DNA of 64,000 nt, taken from Sanghuangporus weigelae. Its lineage: Eukaryota > Basidiomycota > Agaricomycetes > Hymenochaetales > Hymenochaetaceae. The stretch lies in assembly GCA_033182465.1 (NCBI GenBank), contig CP137318.1, positions 3,534,001 through 3,598,000 on the forward strand, written 5' to 3'. Positions 35,227 through 47,002 of this stretch are shown piece by piece. The position numbers and the translations under genes were made by a program. Under the pieces are notes generated by a model. The model was not told the DNA's origin. It saw nothing but the letters and a program-made list of their open reading frames with translations, and did no database searches. How positions within the stretch are numbered: the first letter of the stretch is position 1; the number at the start of each line of letters is the position of its first letter.

Positions 35227-36129
35227 ATGATTTCGATGGTACGACGGAACGGTATGGCGCGACTCAGCACCACAGCGGCGCCCCCTTCGTATGCATATAC
35301 ACCCGCTCATACATATAGCCACCTCGCAGCAGCGCGCGGTGCAAATGCACGAAATCGCTGGACTGGCAGACCTGCTTTCCTCGACGCTTTCAGGCCAAGT
35401 GGCGTTGCTTTCTATTACGTTCCATCTTCGTCTTTTGCACCTGTCGGACAAGCACCTGTGGCTTCGACCTCGAAAATGCGTGGAGGGGAGGTGCTGGGGG
35501 ATCGTCCACCTATGGTTATCCCTGAAGACCCTTCCAGTTCAGGTTCCACGTCGACTTCGACTGGGAGGGACGGTGCACCTGTGTTTTCATCTGACGCGGC
35601 GTCCCCGCAAGTAGCGGCGCGACCTCCGAAGCCTCCAAAGGCAGAGAAACCGAAACCGCGGTTAGTAGGGCGAAAAGCGGCTTTAACACTCGTTCGTTAT
35701 GTTCCTTCTCCTAGCTAGATTGTATTGATTAACATAACAACTTTGGTCTTTTCTTACAGACACCCGCAGCAGTTCATCGACTTCGCGCACTCCTCACGGG
35801 TCCGCATCCGCAGTTAATTCGCATTGGTGTGCGAAATAAGGGCTGCGCAGGCATGTCGTACCATCTCGAATACGTCGAAAAGCCTGGTCATTTCGACGAG
35901 ATTGTAGAGCAGGATGGGGTCCGTGTACTCATAGACAGCAAGGCTTTATTCTCTATTATTGGGAGCGAAATGGACTGGGTTGAGGATCGTCTGAGGTGAG
36001 CGTTGCATCTTGCATAGTCTTTTACCCAGACGATATTGAACATGATCTTGTAGTGCAAAATTCGCATTCCAGAACCCCAATGTTAAGGATGCTTGTGGAT
36101 GCGGGGAGTCATTCAGTATCGGGGACTGA
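35227..36129 (+). CDS. ISA1: Mitochondrial iron-sulfur assembly protein Isa1
   Basis: A-type Fe-S protein; with Isa2 and Iba57 it builds [4Fe-4S] clusters for aconitase-type and radical-SAM enzymes in mitochondria. Exons 35227-35691, 35760-35995, 36054-36129 give 258 residues. The N-terminus (MISMVRRNGMARLSTTAAPP) is Arg-rich without acids, as in a matrix presequence. It is followed by an unusually long Pro/Ser/Lys linker to about residue 150. The HesB/IscA fold then shows ALTLTPAAVHRLRALL, VRNKGCAGMSYHLEY (first cluster Cys), GVRVLIDSKALFSIIGSEMD, and the C-terminal CGCGESFSI with the CxC pair. All three ligand cysteines are present. The long linker is the only oddity. Confidence 0.93.
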
Positions 36130-36442
36130 TTCTGATTCTTAGACTCATGCATGGATCATCTCATGCTCACATGCTTCATGTTACCTTCATGTGTTTATTC
36201 TGGCAACATCAATTTTGTATCTGTATCATCATCATATCCGGCTAGCATCTAATTAACTTTTAGAGATGTATTGCACACCCCATTCAGAGCTCAAATGACA
36301 GAGAATAACTGAATTTTTTTTCGGGATGCTGGACTGTCTGGTCAGAGAGAAGTAACGTGTTCAACATCCATATGCAGAGCTCATATATACAAAGAGCACA
36401 AGCATGGAATCAAATTAAATGTGCAAAGCATGTTGACGTGCT
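36130..36442. other. Convergent intergenic region ISA1 / DUF7704 gene
   Basis: 313 bp, AT-rich, holding both 3' flanks. No feature recognised. Confidence 0.6.
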
Positions 36443-37275
36443 TCAATTCTCTTTCTTCACTGGATTCTGTCCGAAATAATAGCGTTTACGGCCAATACCC
36501 ATGAACCAAGCCAATCTATATATTAAATAAATAAATAAACATTGAAGAGGGTGTCAAGAAAAGGTTTGGAACACACCGTCCACTCAGAAGTACAATAACG
36601 AATGAGATGTTCCCGTGCGTTGTTGCGTTCCACGCAAGAGGGTCGTATCGAATCTCGGATGGGAGATTGATGAAGGTTGCGATTATACTGAATGAAACGA
36701 TCAGCGAGGAACTTCGCAGGTGAGGGGTACTCAAAAACTTACTGGGTAACCTGGGAAATGCCCAATCTTTATGTAAGGGATAGCGAACTTGATTTATGGT
36801 TGGCAACTTACATCGGCAATAGCTAGTGCCGCAAGGCTTGCCCCTAAGATCCTCTCTTGCGCAGCCGGATCATGTGGAAGAGCATCACGTATTGCTCGAA
36901 AGACGAGACTTGAGATCAACCCGAGTAGCAGGTAACCTTGAATCGCAATCTACAACTTTAATATTCGATGGACCATAAAACACTCAGAAATCCACTTGCA
37001 ATTCGTAAGCTGCCAAACGGCCATGCTTGATCGTGGATCCAGTGAATCTTGTAAAGGAGCAGTAGAAGTCGAAGGGATGAGTTCGTCAAAGAACCACTTT
37101 GAACCCGGGAAAAACCAGGCGAGAAGTGCTGGTGTCATGGTTGAAACTGTTGTAGCAGCATGGATTAGAGACAGATATGAATTTAAAGGGTATTGCGGAA
37201 GACATTTGACGCACTGGGCTCGATGTGTAGGTACATGAGCTTATAGAAACCAGGTAGAGCAGGAAAGTCCGACAT
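36443..37275 (-). CDS. DUF7704 family integral membrane protein
   Basis: A fungal four-helix membrane protein family with no known function. Six exons (minus order 37215-37275, 37000-37146, 36812-36936, 36743-36750, 36577-36687, 36443-36515) total 525 nt, 174 residues. Family landmarks: ALPGFYKLMYLHIEPIST, LAWFFPGSKWFFDELIP, SSMAVWQLTNCYLLLGLISS, DALPHDPAAQERILGASLAA, AIADVTHIIATFI, and AWNATTHGNISFVIVLL, then RLAWFMGIGR. Two splicing oddities are needed. The intron 36937-36999 starts with GC (GCAAGT) rather than GT. The fourth exon is 8 nt. Both restore residues I recall as conserved in the family (NCYLLLG and DVTH). It is divergent from NFU1 and convergent with ISA1. Confidence 0.8.
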
Positions 37276-37812
37276 TTTAGACGTAAAGCTTTCAAGACGA
37301 CTATGTTAGATGCTACGCGAACGTCGTTTCGTGAGAGTCAGTCGACTCCAAGGATCGACGCGTCGCGTCGCGCTTTGAGTCGGAGCTTGAACTTCAGTCT
37401 GTTAATTTGGCTCTTCAGTTGTGGTCAAAATTTTGCTCGAGTGATGTCAGATAGCATTTGCAAAAGACGATACAGAAATATTCGATCCGATCTACATGTA
37501 TGTATCGATAGAGTTATTCCAGGGAATTTCTCATGATAGTTACAACTCTATCCTTTCACTGAAAGAAACTGGGGAAAGAACCCAATTTCCTCAGGAGTGC
37601 CTCTGTGCTCCTTTAGCGGTTGATAAAGTAAGCAAATGTTTTAGCAGATCACTGGATTTTCTCGCCTTTTTATGTCTTTTTCAACTTTTTAACTAACGAT
37701 GAGCACGTGATTCACTTTGAACTTTGCGAGACGAATTGTGATTGGACGTTGCTGACTAACATTCGACGAATGATGATTGGCCAAGCCGAACACTTTTTCG
37801 TCATTGACCACC
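37276..37812. promoter_or_regulatory. Divergent promoter region DUF7704 gene / NFU1
   Basis: 537 bp between divergent start codons. It includes an ACGCGT core at 37358-37363 followed by CGCGTCGCG. Open frames are short and unsupported. No other motif recognised. Confidence 0.4.
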
Positions 37813-38765
37813 ATGTCCTTCAGAGCTGCTTCATCGTCGTTGAGAGTGAATCTCAGAGCGACCTCGCTGTTGCGAAGTGTAGAGCGATCCCCAGCTGCGG
37901 CCTCGTCATTACAACGATTAACTGCAAGTCGACATGCTTCGACGCTGATGAATGGATGGGGACCTTCTGTTGGCTCGATGTCCTCGACGCGTCTTACAAC
38001 TTCGTACCCGACAGTGCAAAGAGCGGCCCCTCGACTTGGTGAGTAGTGTGAGATCATGATATTTGTATCTTACTTAAGTAAGCTAAAGCCCGGTCGATGT
38101 TCATTCAAACCGAGTCGACACCGAATGACGATTCGTTGAAATTCATCCCTGGGGTAGAAGTAATGCAAGATGGCTCAGCTGAGTTTCTCGATACGCGCGC
38201 TGCACTCGCCTCGCCTCTTGCGCTCCGACTTTTGGGTGTCGATGGAGTCCGTGCAGTCTTTTACGGACCGGATTTCGTCACCGTGTCGAAAGATCAAGAT
38301 GTTTCATGGTCTGTCATCAAGCCCGAAGTGTACTCATTGTTGATGGAGCACTTCTCATCCGGAGAACCGTTATTCCGTAGCGAGGAGGACAGGGAAGCTG
38401 CTGGACCTCAGGACACGCGAATACACGATACGGACACCGACACCGTCGCGATGATTAAGGAACTCATTTCTACTCGTGTACGGCCCGCGATTATGGAGGA
38501 TGGAGGTGACATTGAGTATTGCGGGTTCACTGAAGACGGTATCGTACACCTGAAATTGAAGGGAAGTTGCCGAGGCTGTTCGTCGAGCGCTGTCACGCTG
38601 AAGACGGGTATCGAGCGCATGATGACGCATTATATCCCCGAGGTGAAGGGAGTAGAGCAGGTTGAAGGTTTGGAAGAAAAGATTGCAAAGGAAGAGTTCG
38701 AGAAGCTCGAAAGACGATTGCACCCCGAAAATGCGGAGAAAGAGGAGAAGGAGAATTCACCGTAA
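37813..38765 (+). CDS. NFU1: Mitochondrial iron-sulfur scaffold/transfer protein Nfu1
   Basis: Late-acting Fe-S protein delivering [4Fe-4S] clusters to targets such as lipoate synthase and complex II. Two exons (37813-38038, 38089-38765) give 300 residues. An Arg/Ser/Ala-rich presequence (MSFRAASSSLRVNLRATSLL) precedes MFIQTESTPNDDSLKFIPG, which opens the Nfu N-terminal domain. Its later part is RLLGVDGVRAVFYGPDFVTV, then VSWSVIKPEVYSLLMEHF. The NifU-like C-terminal domain has RPAIMEDGGDIEYCGF and the CxxC cluster motif GSCRGCSSSAVTLK. A charged tail (EKLERRLHPENAEKEEKE) ends the protein. It lies 1.7 kb from ISA1, another factor of the same pathway. Confidence 0.95.
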
Positions 38766-39278
38766 GTCAGCTTGCTTGTTGAACGGTTTCTCGTTTTCTA
38801 ACTTCGGGATACTCGTTCAGAATGGCACCATATATGTCTGTCTAGAGAGGAGTTAAATATAATGTAATTTCGGACAGTTTGCATTTGTACTCTATTGCAT
38901 TCATCATATTATAGAATAATCTGCAAGCAATGTGTTTGTACGACGGATGATCGAGCGTACGTCTGGTGTGTCTCGAGAGTTGACGAACCCATGGTTTCAA
39001 ATTAAATTAGTTTGAAATGCCAAATAAAATAATGCAATGCCCGAGTTCATGAGTCTAGATAGTACATACGAGATGATCGTTAGACGAGTTTCGTTATAAT
39101 AAGTTGCTCCATGAATATTAGATAGCTCAAGAAGGATGCAAGCAGAACACGGAAAAACAATGCGGAACAAGAGAATAGCGTGCAAGAGTGAGTTTCATGG
39201 GCCAATTGGTACGTGTTTCTGGGAGGGGTCCCTTTCCTGTCAATCCACAACCGGCCTGTAAGTCAGCTCACACCCAAG
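38766..39278. other. Convergent intergenic region NFU1 / DUF6534 gene
   Basis: 513 bp of AT-rich 3' flanks. The left boundary of the DUF6534 gene is uncertain because its last codons double as a potential splice donor (GTGAGT), so an extra 3' exon could extend to about 39120. Confidence 0.5.
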
Positions 39279-41611
39279 TTAGTTTCCCAAACTCACTGAA
39301 GCCAGCTCCTGTGCCTCAACATCCGATACAACACCCACGGGAACAGTGATATCAACTCGGTCTTTATTGTCCTTCTTGGACGTCCGCTGCAAGTCAGATC
39401 GAATTCCAGAAACACTATCAGCACTAATGCTATCTTGCGTAAGCCCACTCGGCCAGGTCGCACGAAGGTCAGTTAGCTCGACGGGGTCGAGTCCTTGTCC
39501 GTGGACTCGCACACCGTTCTGGAATTGCGGTGTTGCACCGGAGCGTGAAGATGCAGGGAGGTTTGAGAGTGATTGTGAATCACTGTCGTACCCTCTGCCA
39601 CGGAGTACTTGACGCGTGTTGAGCCTGTGAGGTATTCACTTAATGTGATATTGAAGTTATCCATAACACGAGCAGCTTACGTAGCAAGCAGTGTATTTGC
39701 ATAGACTGTTATAGCATGAGTAGGCACTATGAAAAGCTTGTGTTGTACATACGTTTTCCAACGCAAAAATCAATGGCGAGAAAGTAGAACGAGTCCGGCA
39801 GGACTTTGAACTGCAATGTGACTTAATGGGTGTTCCCATTGCAAAGGATAATAAGAACTTACCACGATCACTTCCACGATCACCACAACGCTGCGGAAAT
39901 CAAATGAGATGATGCTTTAGGAACGAGAAATAAGTCGCACGTAGTCAGAAGGCATCGATTGACCGCATAGACCATCAACGTATTGAGCAACGCATTTGTC
40001 CTATAGGAAATCCGGAACGCATGCCATATTAGTATTACTTTCAGTTGTTTGTTCGTATCGATGGATACATACCCTCGGAAACCCGATTTCACCGAGTGCA
40101 AGAAGTAGCAAAGGGAGAAGGCAATGATCACGTCTGGGAAGACGGCAGTTATGGAGAACGGGAGAGCAGCGTTGTACTGGCGGGATGAAATTTGTCTAGA
40201 CGAATGGCGAAATGTTGGAACGACTTACTGTGATGGAAGGTATTTTCGAGAGCAGCTTAAGCTTAAGTCTGGCAATTCATATGAGTCATAGCAACGCTTC
40301 ATGATGAGATGGACAAACAGCAAAATGACCGTTTCTAAAGAATATTCAATCAGCGAAGGAAAGATCCGGGATAACTGTTCACTGACCTAGCCCGAACGCT
40401 GTAGTAATAGATGGGGTTTTGTCAATTCGTGAAACAGAACAACGTAAGATTGGTCAGTATGTGCGTACCGAAGTGCGCGAGGATAGTGAGCATCTAAGGA
40501 TCGAGTTAGATGAAGAGTAACACATTCATGAATAAATACATACGAGGAAGGCTGTCAGCCACCACATGCCTTTGGATACTGAAGATGAAAAATCAGTAAG
40601 CTTCTATACGCGAATTCCAAGCATCACTTGCAGATGTGCACTCTGACTGTGAAGAATCTGAAAGAATTGCTGTTGTCAACCTGTTTGAATAGAGGGCGGA
40701 TAGAGCTCAATACGTACAATTGGACAGTTGTCGAGATGATAACCTGTTATGGATCAGAAAAATCGAAAAGTGAGAGTTGGACACCCCCAAGGAAATACAT
40801 ACATTAACCAGCATCGATGTCTGTAGCGTGCTTATAAGTACAAGAAAGTATAGAGCTATAAAAAGGTTCTTACGAAAAGGGACCTGCGTGAACATGCAGT
40901 ATTAATGTTAAGGAAACTTAGCCTCAGAATCGGCGAAACCCTTACCATGTGCCGACACCAAGTGCCAGCGGATTGGAATAGTTAATTACCTTCCATTCAC
41001 AAAACCGGTGAATGAAATCATCCTCGTGAACAGCATTCAAGTGATCCCTCACCAAGTAGTGATACAACGAGTGACAAACTTGGGATTCCCGCTCAGCTGG
41101 AAGCAATAACGAAAGCTGATATGAGCGTGTACACACCTAAGGCGATTTGAACCGTTTCAAGTGCCCTGAATCCATGTTAGAATGAAGACGAGTAAATAAA
41201 TCCTTGTGTGGACCAACCAAATAAATGCGACCTGGAAGATGATGTTAAGAAGTCCTCAAGTCCTATTTTATCGATCTTAAGTCTCACCAAAAGTTTCAGA
41301 GAAGGCCTATCCTTGGGGTAGTACATATAGTATAGGTAACTCTGTCAATGAGCAAATTTGTCAGTGTTCGTCCTGACTTTGATTGGCAACCGACCCTACC
41401 TGAAGCGTCGTTATCCCATACAATCTATAACGCTGTGAGCACAGTCGAAAAGTCTCGAGGATGTTGAAACTGACACCAACGCAACCATAGCTCCGATGTA
41501 AGAAATCCCTTGGTGTCACATCAGTCGGGGAAGAAATTTACACAGAATCAACAATATACCAAAAGTCCCGGTGAGGTCAAGATGTACTTCGGGTGGTGCG
41601 TTGGAAGCCAT
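39279..41611 (-). CDS. DUF6534 family seven-helix membrane protein
   Basis: A basidiomycete-expanded membrane family of unknown function with a seven-transmembrane layout. The ATG at 41609-41611 begins MASNAPPEVHLDLTGTFGIL, matching the family's DLTGTxGxLL start. Splicing many short exons yields helix and loop segments such as ALYGITTLQSYLYYMYYPKD, VAFIWALETVQIAL, QVCHSLYHYLVRDHLNAVHE and FIALYFLVLISTLQTSMLVN. The final exon carries a soluble tail (RGRGYDSDSQSLSNLPASSR, VELTDLRATWPSGL). About 15 exons separated by roughly 50-bp introns explain why no long ORF is visible. The intermediate exon borders were only partly verified, and the 3' end (stop at 39279) is uncertain. Confidence 0.65.
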
Positions 41612-42361
41612 GTTCGTTGATACACAGAGAAAAGAAAGAGAAAAGGTTTAGGGACTCTTGAAGATGTCGTGTCTATGAGAGGATACGAGGAAGTTACTTG
41701 CAGAGGCTCATGAAGTTGGGTCGCCCTATAACACCCAGGCGTGGCCAAAGAAGAACAGGTACGGCGCCAAGGCACGAGACGTAAGAACGGCATGGTCATT
41801 ACTATAAGTTCTTCCGGTTCATGTTACCTGAAGGATCCGACGGTATTGCGTGAGATGAATGGCTTATGTCAGAGTTTATTTCTGGAAACCATGCTCCACC
41901 ATCAGGGTGATGCACTCGACATATCCAAGATGCATCAGCCCTATGGAACCCTGAATCATGGGCTGCAGGCATGAGGAATTGAAAGGCACAGGTTGAGCGT
42001 TCTAGAGTCCCGAGACCGAAAAGACGCAGAACCTCAATAGGATACATCTAACCTAAAAATTGTACGGGAAGCTCCCATTGCTTCTCATTGATATTGATGA
42101 ATGACCTGAGCGTCCGTTTTCAGCGGGAGTCTCCGATAAGCACACAGCCCGCAATCTTCTTCAATATGGACCGCGGCAAAAGCTGGCAAAAGAGGTGTTT
42201 GGCTATCCAAACAATGAACATTGTCCGGATACAAAGATATAGACGCCACAAAGAACCAAGGCCAAGATTGAATGCCAAGATTGGAATTAGCCTTCGCCGA
42301 TGACACGCCGAGCATTTTTGTTATTTGATTTGTGCCTCTCTTCAATCTTGTGTCCTGTCAT
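41612..42361. other. Intergenic region DUF6534 / CofD-like gene
   Basis: About 750 bp between two minus-strand genes: promoter of the DUF6534 gene and 3' flank of the CofD-like gene. Open stretches on both strands have no motif. Confidence 0.5.
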
Positions 42362-44473
42362 CTAAATCACCCTCTCTACATCCCACTCGCTGATAATGCG
42401 TCGCAAAGCTGTGCGCACGCTTTCAGCATCAAACATCGGAACACCCGATCTGTCGGCCGCGCCATGCTTCGACTCCACTTCTATGCAACGGACGCCCATA
42501 CTCTTAAACGCCATGAAAATGAGAACTTGTTTCGACGGCAGAAGAGGTGAATAGCTACCGTTATTTGGTCCGTGTCAAGAGGAACCTGTCCACCTCGAAG
42601 ATACACGAGGTGTGTGACGAACGCAGAGACAGGATACGACGTGTATGTGCTTAGGCTTGCATAGTGCGTGTTCAGCGTACGTGTGATCACTCTTCGAATG
42701 CCAGTCAGTCATGAGTCTTACAGAAGTCGAGGAGAAGGCTCACCTGATGTAGTCGGCCGCAGTGTAACCGTTCGTCTCTCTGTCGTTCTTTGAGTTCACT
42801 ATTCTAGCTCAGATAATTCAAAACCGGACGCAGTTACCAAACGTACTCACATAAGAAGATCTTCGCTTTCACACTGCGGGACCGCGCAATCGCAGAAGCG
42901 ACCCCTTTCAAGGCCAAGCACGGGATAATACTTTTGTTCCAAAGTTAGAACAGGAGGAAGAGGATAATCAATTTCCGCACCTCGTCCAAAGCGAACCGCA
43001 AGAATAAACTATAATATCCTTTGATCCGCATTGCGCAAGAAAATCTGGATTGGGAGATGGATGTATCTCATGCCCGTATGCGTTTATGTAATATAAGCCT
43101 TCGAAAAGCCTCAGGATTCAAGAGTCACGCGGAAGAAACTGAAAACAAACGATTTATTCTAGATTCAAGAGGCACTTCATGATCCTCGTCTTCTTTCGAG
43201 AATACTAAGTTTGGCGTGTGACTGCGCTCATGAGTAGATCTCGGTGAAAACTCTGGTTCAACGAGATCATCCATGATTGGAGACGCGAGCGCAAAAGAGA
43301 ATGAGGATTCCGGATGCGCTGGGTGAGAAATGTTGCATTGTCCGATAATGTTCCTGCCGTTTTCCTATCTCACAAAAGACTTTTTCAGAAGCATGATGTG
43401 CAAGTGAGGTGAGACGTCAAACCAGTTCGGCCCCGATAGTTACTGTATGGTTCGTGACCAAGACAGGTATGATATTTGCCTAATAAAAGCCACCATCAAG
43501 TCATCAAGAAACAGAGATAGAGACTTCTAAGATGAAACACACCTGACTATTGGTAATGGACGAAAACAGGAAGATTGCGGAAGGCAGAGACCGAAAGAAG
43601 ATTCTTGCTGCGGCAAGGAAGTAGTTACCGACACTATTGGCATGATTCACAACAAAATTAGTGATATGCTCTGATAGTAGCACTTTCATGGCTTGACGAT
43701 CACCTTCCGTTCCGAAATGAAAAGTTTTTCTGAGCACGCCGCAGCACTTCACTTTCAAAATAGACCAAGAAGCCTAGGCGCAGCACATCAATACAATAAT
43801 AGAGAATCAGATCAACACGCGAACCTCTGATAACTTCTTTCCTGTCGAGAGGAATCCCTGTCCACAATGGGCTTCGTCCTTCGACGACGTCGCGCCACTC
43901 ATCACGAGCTTCGCGCTCGGTGGACTCTGCGCGAAGACGGTACTCTAATAGGTGACGAATACGGTCCAAAGGCGAACCTTCAGGTGATGCTGGTATAAGT
44001 CGAACCAGACGTGATCTTATGTCGCCTGAAAACAACATTGTTGTATATCTTTTACGGAGCGAGACGAAAGAATATTCACCGATTGACGGTCCACCAAGCA
44101 CCCGGATAATCTCACTGGACGAGCCACCGTCATCCGATACAGGCAGTACATAGCACGCGTCACGGAATGCAGAACAAATTGAATTGCACCCTGTGCCTCC
44201 AGAGATAACCAAGACAGACGGAACAAGAGAAACCTCTCTATGTTGCACCTCAGTGCCTGCTGTAGTTGTTGAAGTCGGTGATGAGACGGGCAACGATGGT
44301 CGCCGACTTCCCAATGCAGGTGTCACTATCGGGTTCACGGGTAGGTCAAAGACAGAGGAAGAAGGACTGTCTTCAATCTGAGGAGTACTCAACCTTGACG
44401 AGTCTGAGGAGCTGGGTGCCTCCAGAAAAGATGTATATGGCGAGACTGGCCCATTGTTGATTGGAGGAGCCAT
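42362..44473 (-). CDS. CofD/YvcK-like (UPF0052) protein
   Basis: A member of the CofD (2-phospho-L-lactate transferase) / YvcK fold family. CofD works in F420 synthesis in archaea and actinobacteria; YvcK binds UDP-sugars in bacteria; the fungal role is not established. The ATG is at 44471-44473. About 75 disordered residues precede VLVISGGTGCNSICSAFRD, VLPVSDDGGSSSEIIRVLGG and SIGDIRSRLVRLIP, the nucleotide-binding start of the fold. Further exons give NFVVNHANSVGNYFLAAARI, EIHPSPNPDFLAQCGSKDII and VYSCGSLWTR, which is the family's late glycine/serine loop. Then ALKGVASAIARSRSVKAKIF, NDRETNGYTAADYIR, and the end RTALRRIISEWDVERVI. All main blocks are present, so it looks intact. Confidence 0.78.
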
Positions 44474-45601
44474 CACATGTGAGATACACTGATATGTTGC
44501 AAGCAGCCAGGCCTAAATAAAGTCCAGGATTCCTGGTCTATGTATTTGAGGCAACAACAGAATGCTAGCGTGAGTCTGAGTCAGTCGGCACGGTCACGTC
44601 AACAAACGTCAATAACACGTCTCAAATTGGAGTTTTCCCACGGTACATGACTTCCACTACTCGGAGCTGGACTTCTATATCGCCAACCCAGAAGCAAATG
44701 AAATAAGCGGATACGAGTCGTATGGATGCGGGAAGATAATGTAGGAGCAAGATATGTGACCTACTCACTATTCCACAAGGACGAACCCATCATGTACAGG
44801 TTACTAGGCTCATCACGGGTTTACATTGCTTACTGTCGTGAATTCTCCGGATACCAGAATGGATACTCCTTCGTTATCGTTTCCCTCACTCATTATGTCG
44901 GCGGTGATTTGATCTAGAAGGACCGAGGCTAATATCCGCGGAGATGGGATTGAAATCATGAGCTACTAGTACACCCGATTTTGATTGCTCTGATTGTAGT
45001 ACTAGATCTTTTTCTTATGCTCGGAAGTATGAATTGCGAAGCAACGGAATTAGCTGACATCCAATCCATTGCGCGACGGCTCGGTTTTTTCTGCAGTTTT
45101 CTCCCGGCGGCCTGAAACATGAGAAAACTCCGGAAATGTCCTGTCCATAGAGAACACGAGATGCAATTGAGATTATCAAATGAGTATGGAAGAAATGCGC
45201 AGAAGACTGGATCCACGGAGAAGATTCGACGCCGACAACCCTCAGAAAAACAGGAACTGAGCAGATGGATAAGTCCTACTATATTAGTGCTACCGAGAAA
45301 CAACTCCGTTTCGTCAGAATACTATATTACCATAGCTAATAAGTCAGTGAAAAGGATACAAGCACGGAGAATCCAAAATATCTTACAATGATCAATAATG
45401 AATGGGGGTTTAGCTAGATTGGAGGATCGGCTTAGCCACACGGGTGCCGCGCAGCGACTCCGATCGCAGTTTATGCCGTTCCTCCCAGGAAATGCCGAAG
45501 TCGGAACACACAGATCGTTTGGACTATAAGGCACACATGTAGGGCCGCAGTCCATGGGGACGTATCTTAGGGCGATGTCGTCGCACGATCATCTTGAAGG
45601 A
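44474..45601. other. Intergenic region CofD-like / zinc-finger gene
   Basis: About 1.1 kb between two minus-strand genes. A 90-codon ATG-initiated frame at 45119-45391 (plus) is basic and unrecognised. The opposite frame is equally open, which points to chance. No other feature. Confidence 0.5.
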
Positions 45602-47002
45602 TTATTGCGAGCTGAATGCCAACTGGGAATCAAACGAATATGGTGCCTGAGTCGCTAAAGGCCACAGGCTTTGGGTTTGTACATCAAAAGCTTGAGTGAA
45701 AGCAGGGATTGAAGGCTCAAGGGAAGAGGAAAGCACATCAATGTCGTCAATGTAAGAGTTGGCTCCATCGAAAGGCTTATCGGGCTCCTGAGGGTGCGCA
45801 TCTCCTGCTCGCAGCTCCGCATGAAGCAGGAATTGAGTTGCGGTGTCGCCTTGTGGAGGTTCAGCATCAGTCGTCTCTCCGGGCGGAAGATTAGGCTCAA
45901 GTCGAATTGATCCAGAGCGGAACGGTCGTACGGTCGGAGTCGCAACATCCGAAGTCTGAATATCGGAGTGCAATCCGTTCTGCAGAACTGACGCATCCGC
46001 TGCTTCCGGTATTGAAGACAATCCCGGTTCGACAACCGATTGACTGGAGCTAGCTGTATCACGATGGGGCAAATTCGGTGCCGAGCGAGATCGCGATCGG
46101 TCTGTTCGATGAGAATGAGATGACGGTGGCCTCGAGCCAGTTCTGCTCGGAGGCCGTAGGTTCTCGCCCATCTGTGGCTCCGCAGATTTTCTCTTGCCTA
46201 GAATGGAGAGAGGATGATCAAGCTCCTCAGTTCTTCCGGAACTCGGTGGCCTGGATTGTCGGAGCCCTGCTGCAGGTTTAATGGTACTTGGTCCGGCCTC
46301 TTCGACATGCTGTGCGCTATACACACTGTTGATTGTTTTGGCTACCATCTCTGCGAGACTAGGAGAACGTGCAACTGCCATGGAATCTGGGTCTGGTGAA
46401 GGAGATGAAGCAGCAGTGAGCGCTCCGAAGCTCCTCGATGTCGGTGAGGGTGAAGGTGCTTGGAATGTATCCCGCGAACGGTGATCGTGACTCTGGTTAG
46501 AAGAAAATACACCTTCCACGTCTCCAAGAGCAACTAGTGCGGAATCAGGATCTATCCTAAGGTCATCCTGCGAGCCATTAACAACACCGCCCTGATGATC
46601 TGAGTTGTGCACAGAATGTCCATTTTTAAGAAGAAGCAGATCGTTCTCCTTCTCTGAAGGCAGCTCGATCTTAGTAGTACATCATCTCGATAAGGAGCCA
46701 AAGTACCTTCATCGTGTAAGAACACACTATCGTTCATGAGCAATGAGGTGCGAATGCTGTCTTCTGAGGTAAAGACGTGAGTGCAAATCCCCCACGAGAA
46801 ATAGGCACGACCTACCTCCAATACTTGTCCCATCAAACGCACGCAACTCCAGACGAATGTCTTCTCTTTTCACGGGTATCTCATTTGCGACATGATCGTC
46901 CAGAACATGCCTTGCAAGTCTATCGCATGTATCGAATACTTGCCTACACCAATCCCATCTACAAGGATGAATGGAGTCTGGAGAAGCGACCGATGATGAC
47001 AT
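45602..47002 (-). CDS. C2H2 zinc-finger protein, likely nuclear
   Basis: The ATG at 47000-47002 starts MSSSVASPDSIHPCRWDWCR, followed by QVFDTCDRLARHVLDDH. This forms one C-x4-C-x12-H-x4-H finger at about residues 14-37. After one or two introns the remaining roughly 330 residues (46612-45602) form one long exon rich in Ser/Pro/Arg, with segments HHRSRDTFQ-like, LGKRKSAEPQMGENLRPPS and SHSHRTDRSRSRSAPNLPH, and an acidic aromatic end (FDVQTQSLWPLATQAPYSFD) that could act as an activation region. The finger suggests nucleic-acid binding; targets are unknown. It is divergent from the RanBPM gene with 440 bp between the ATGs. Middle splice sites are approximate. Confidence 0.7.
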
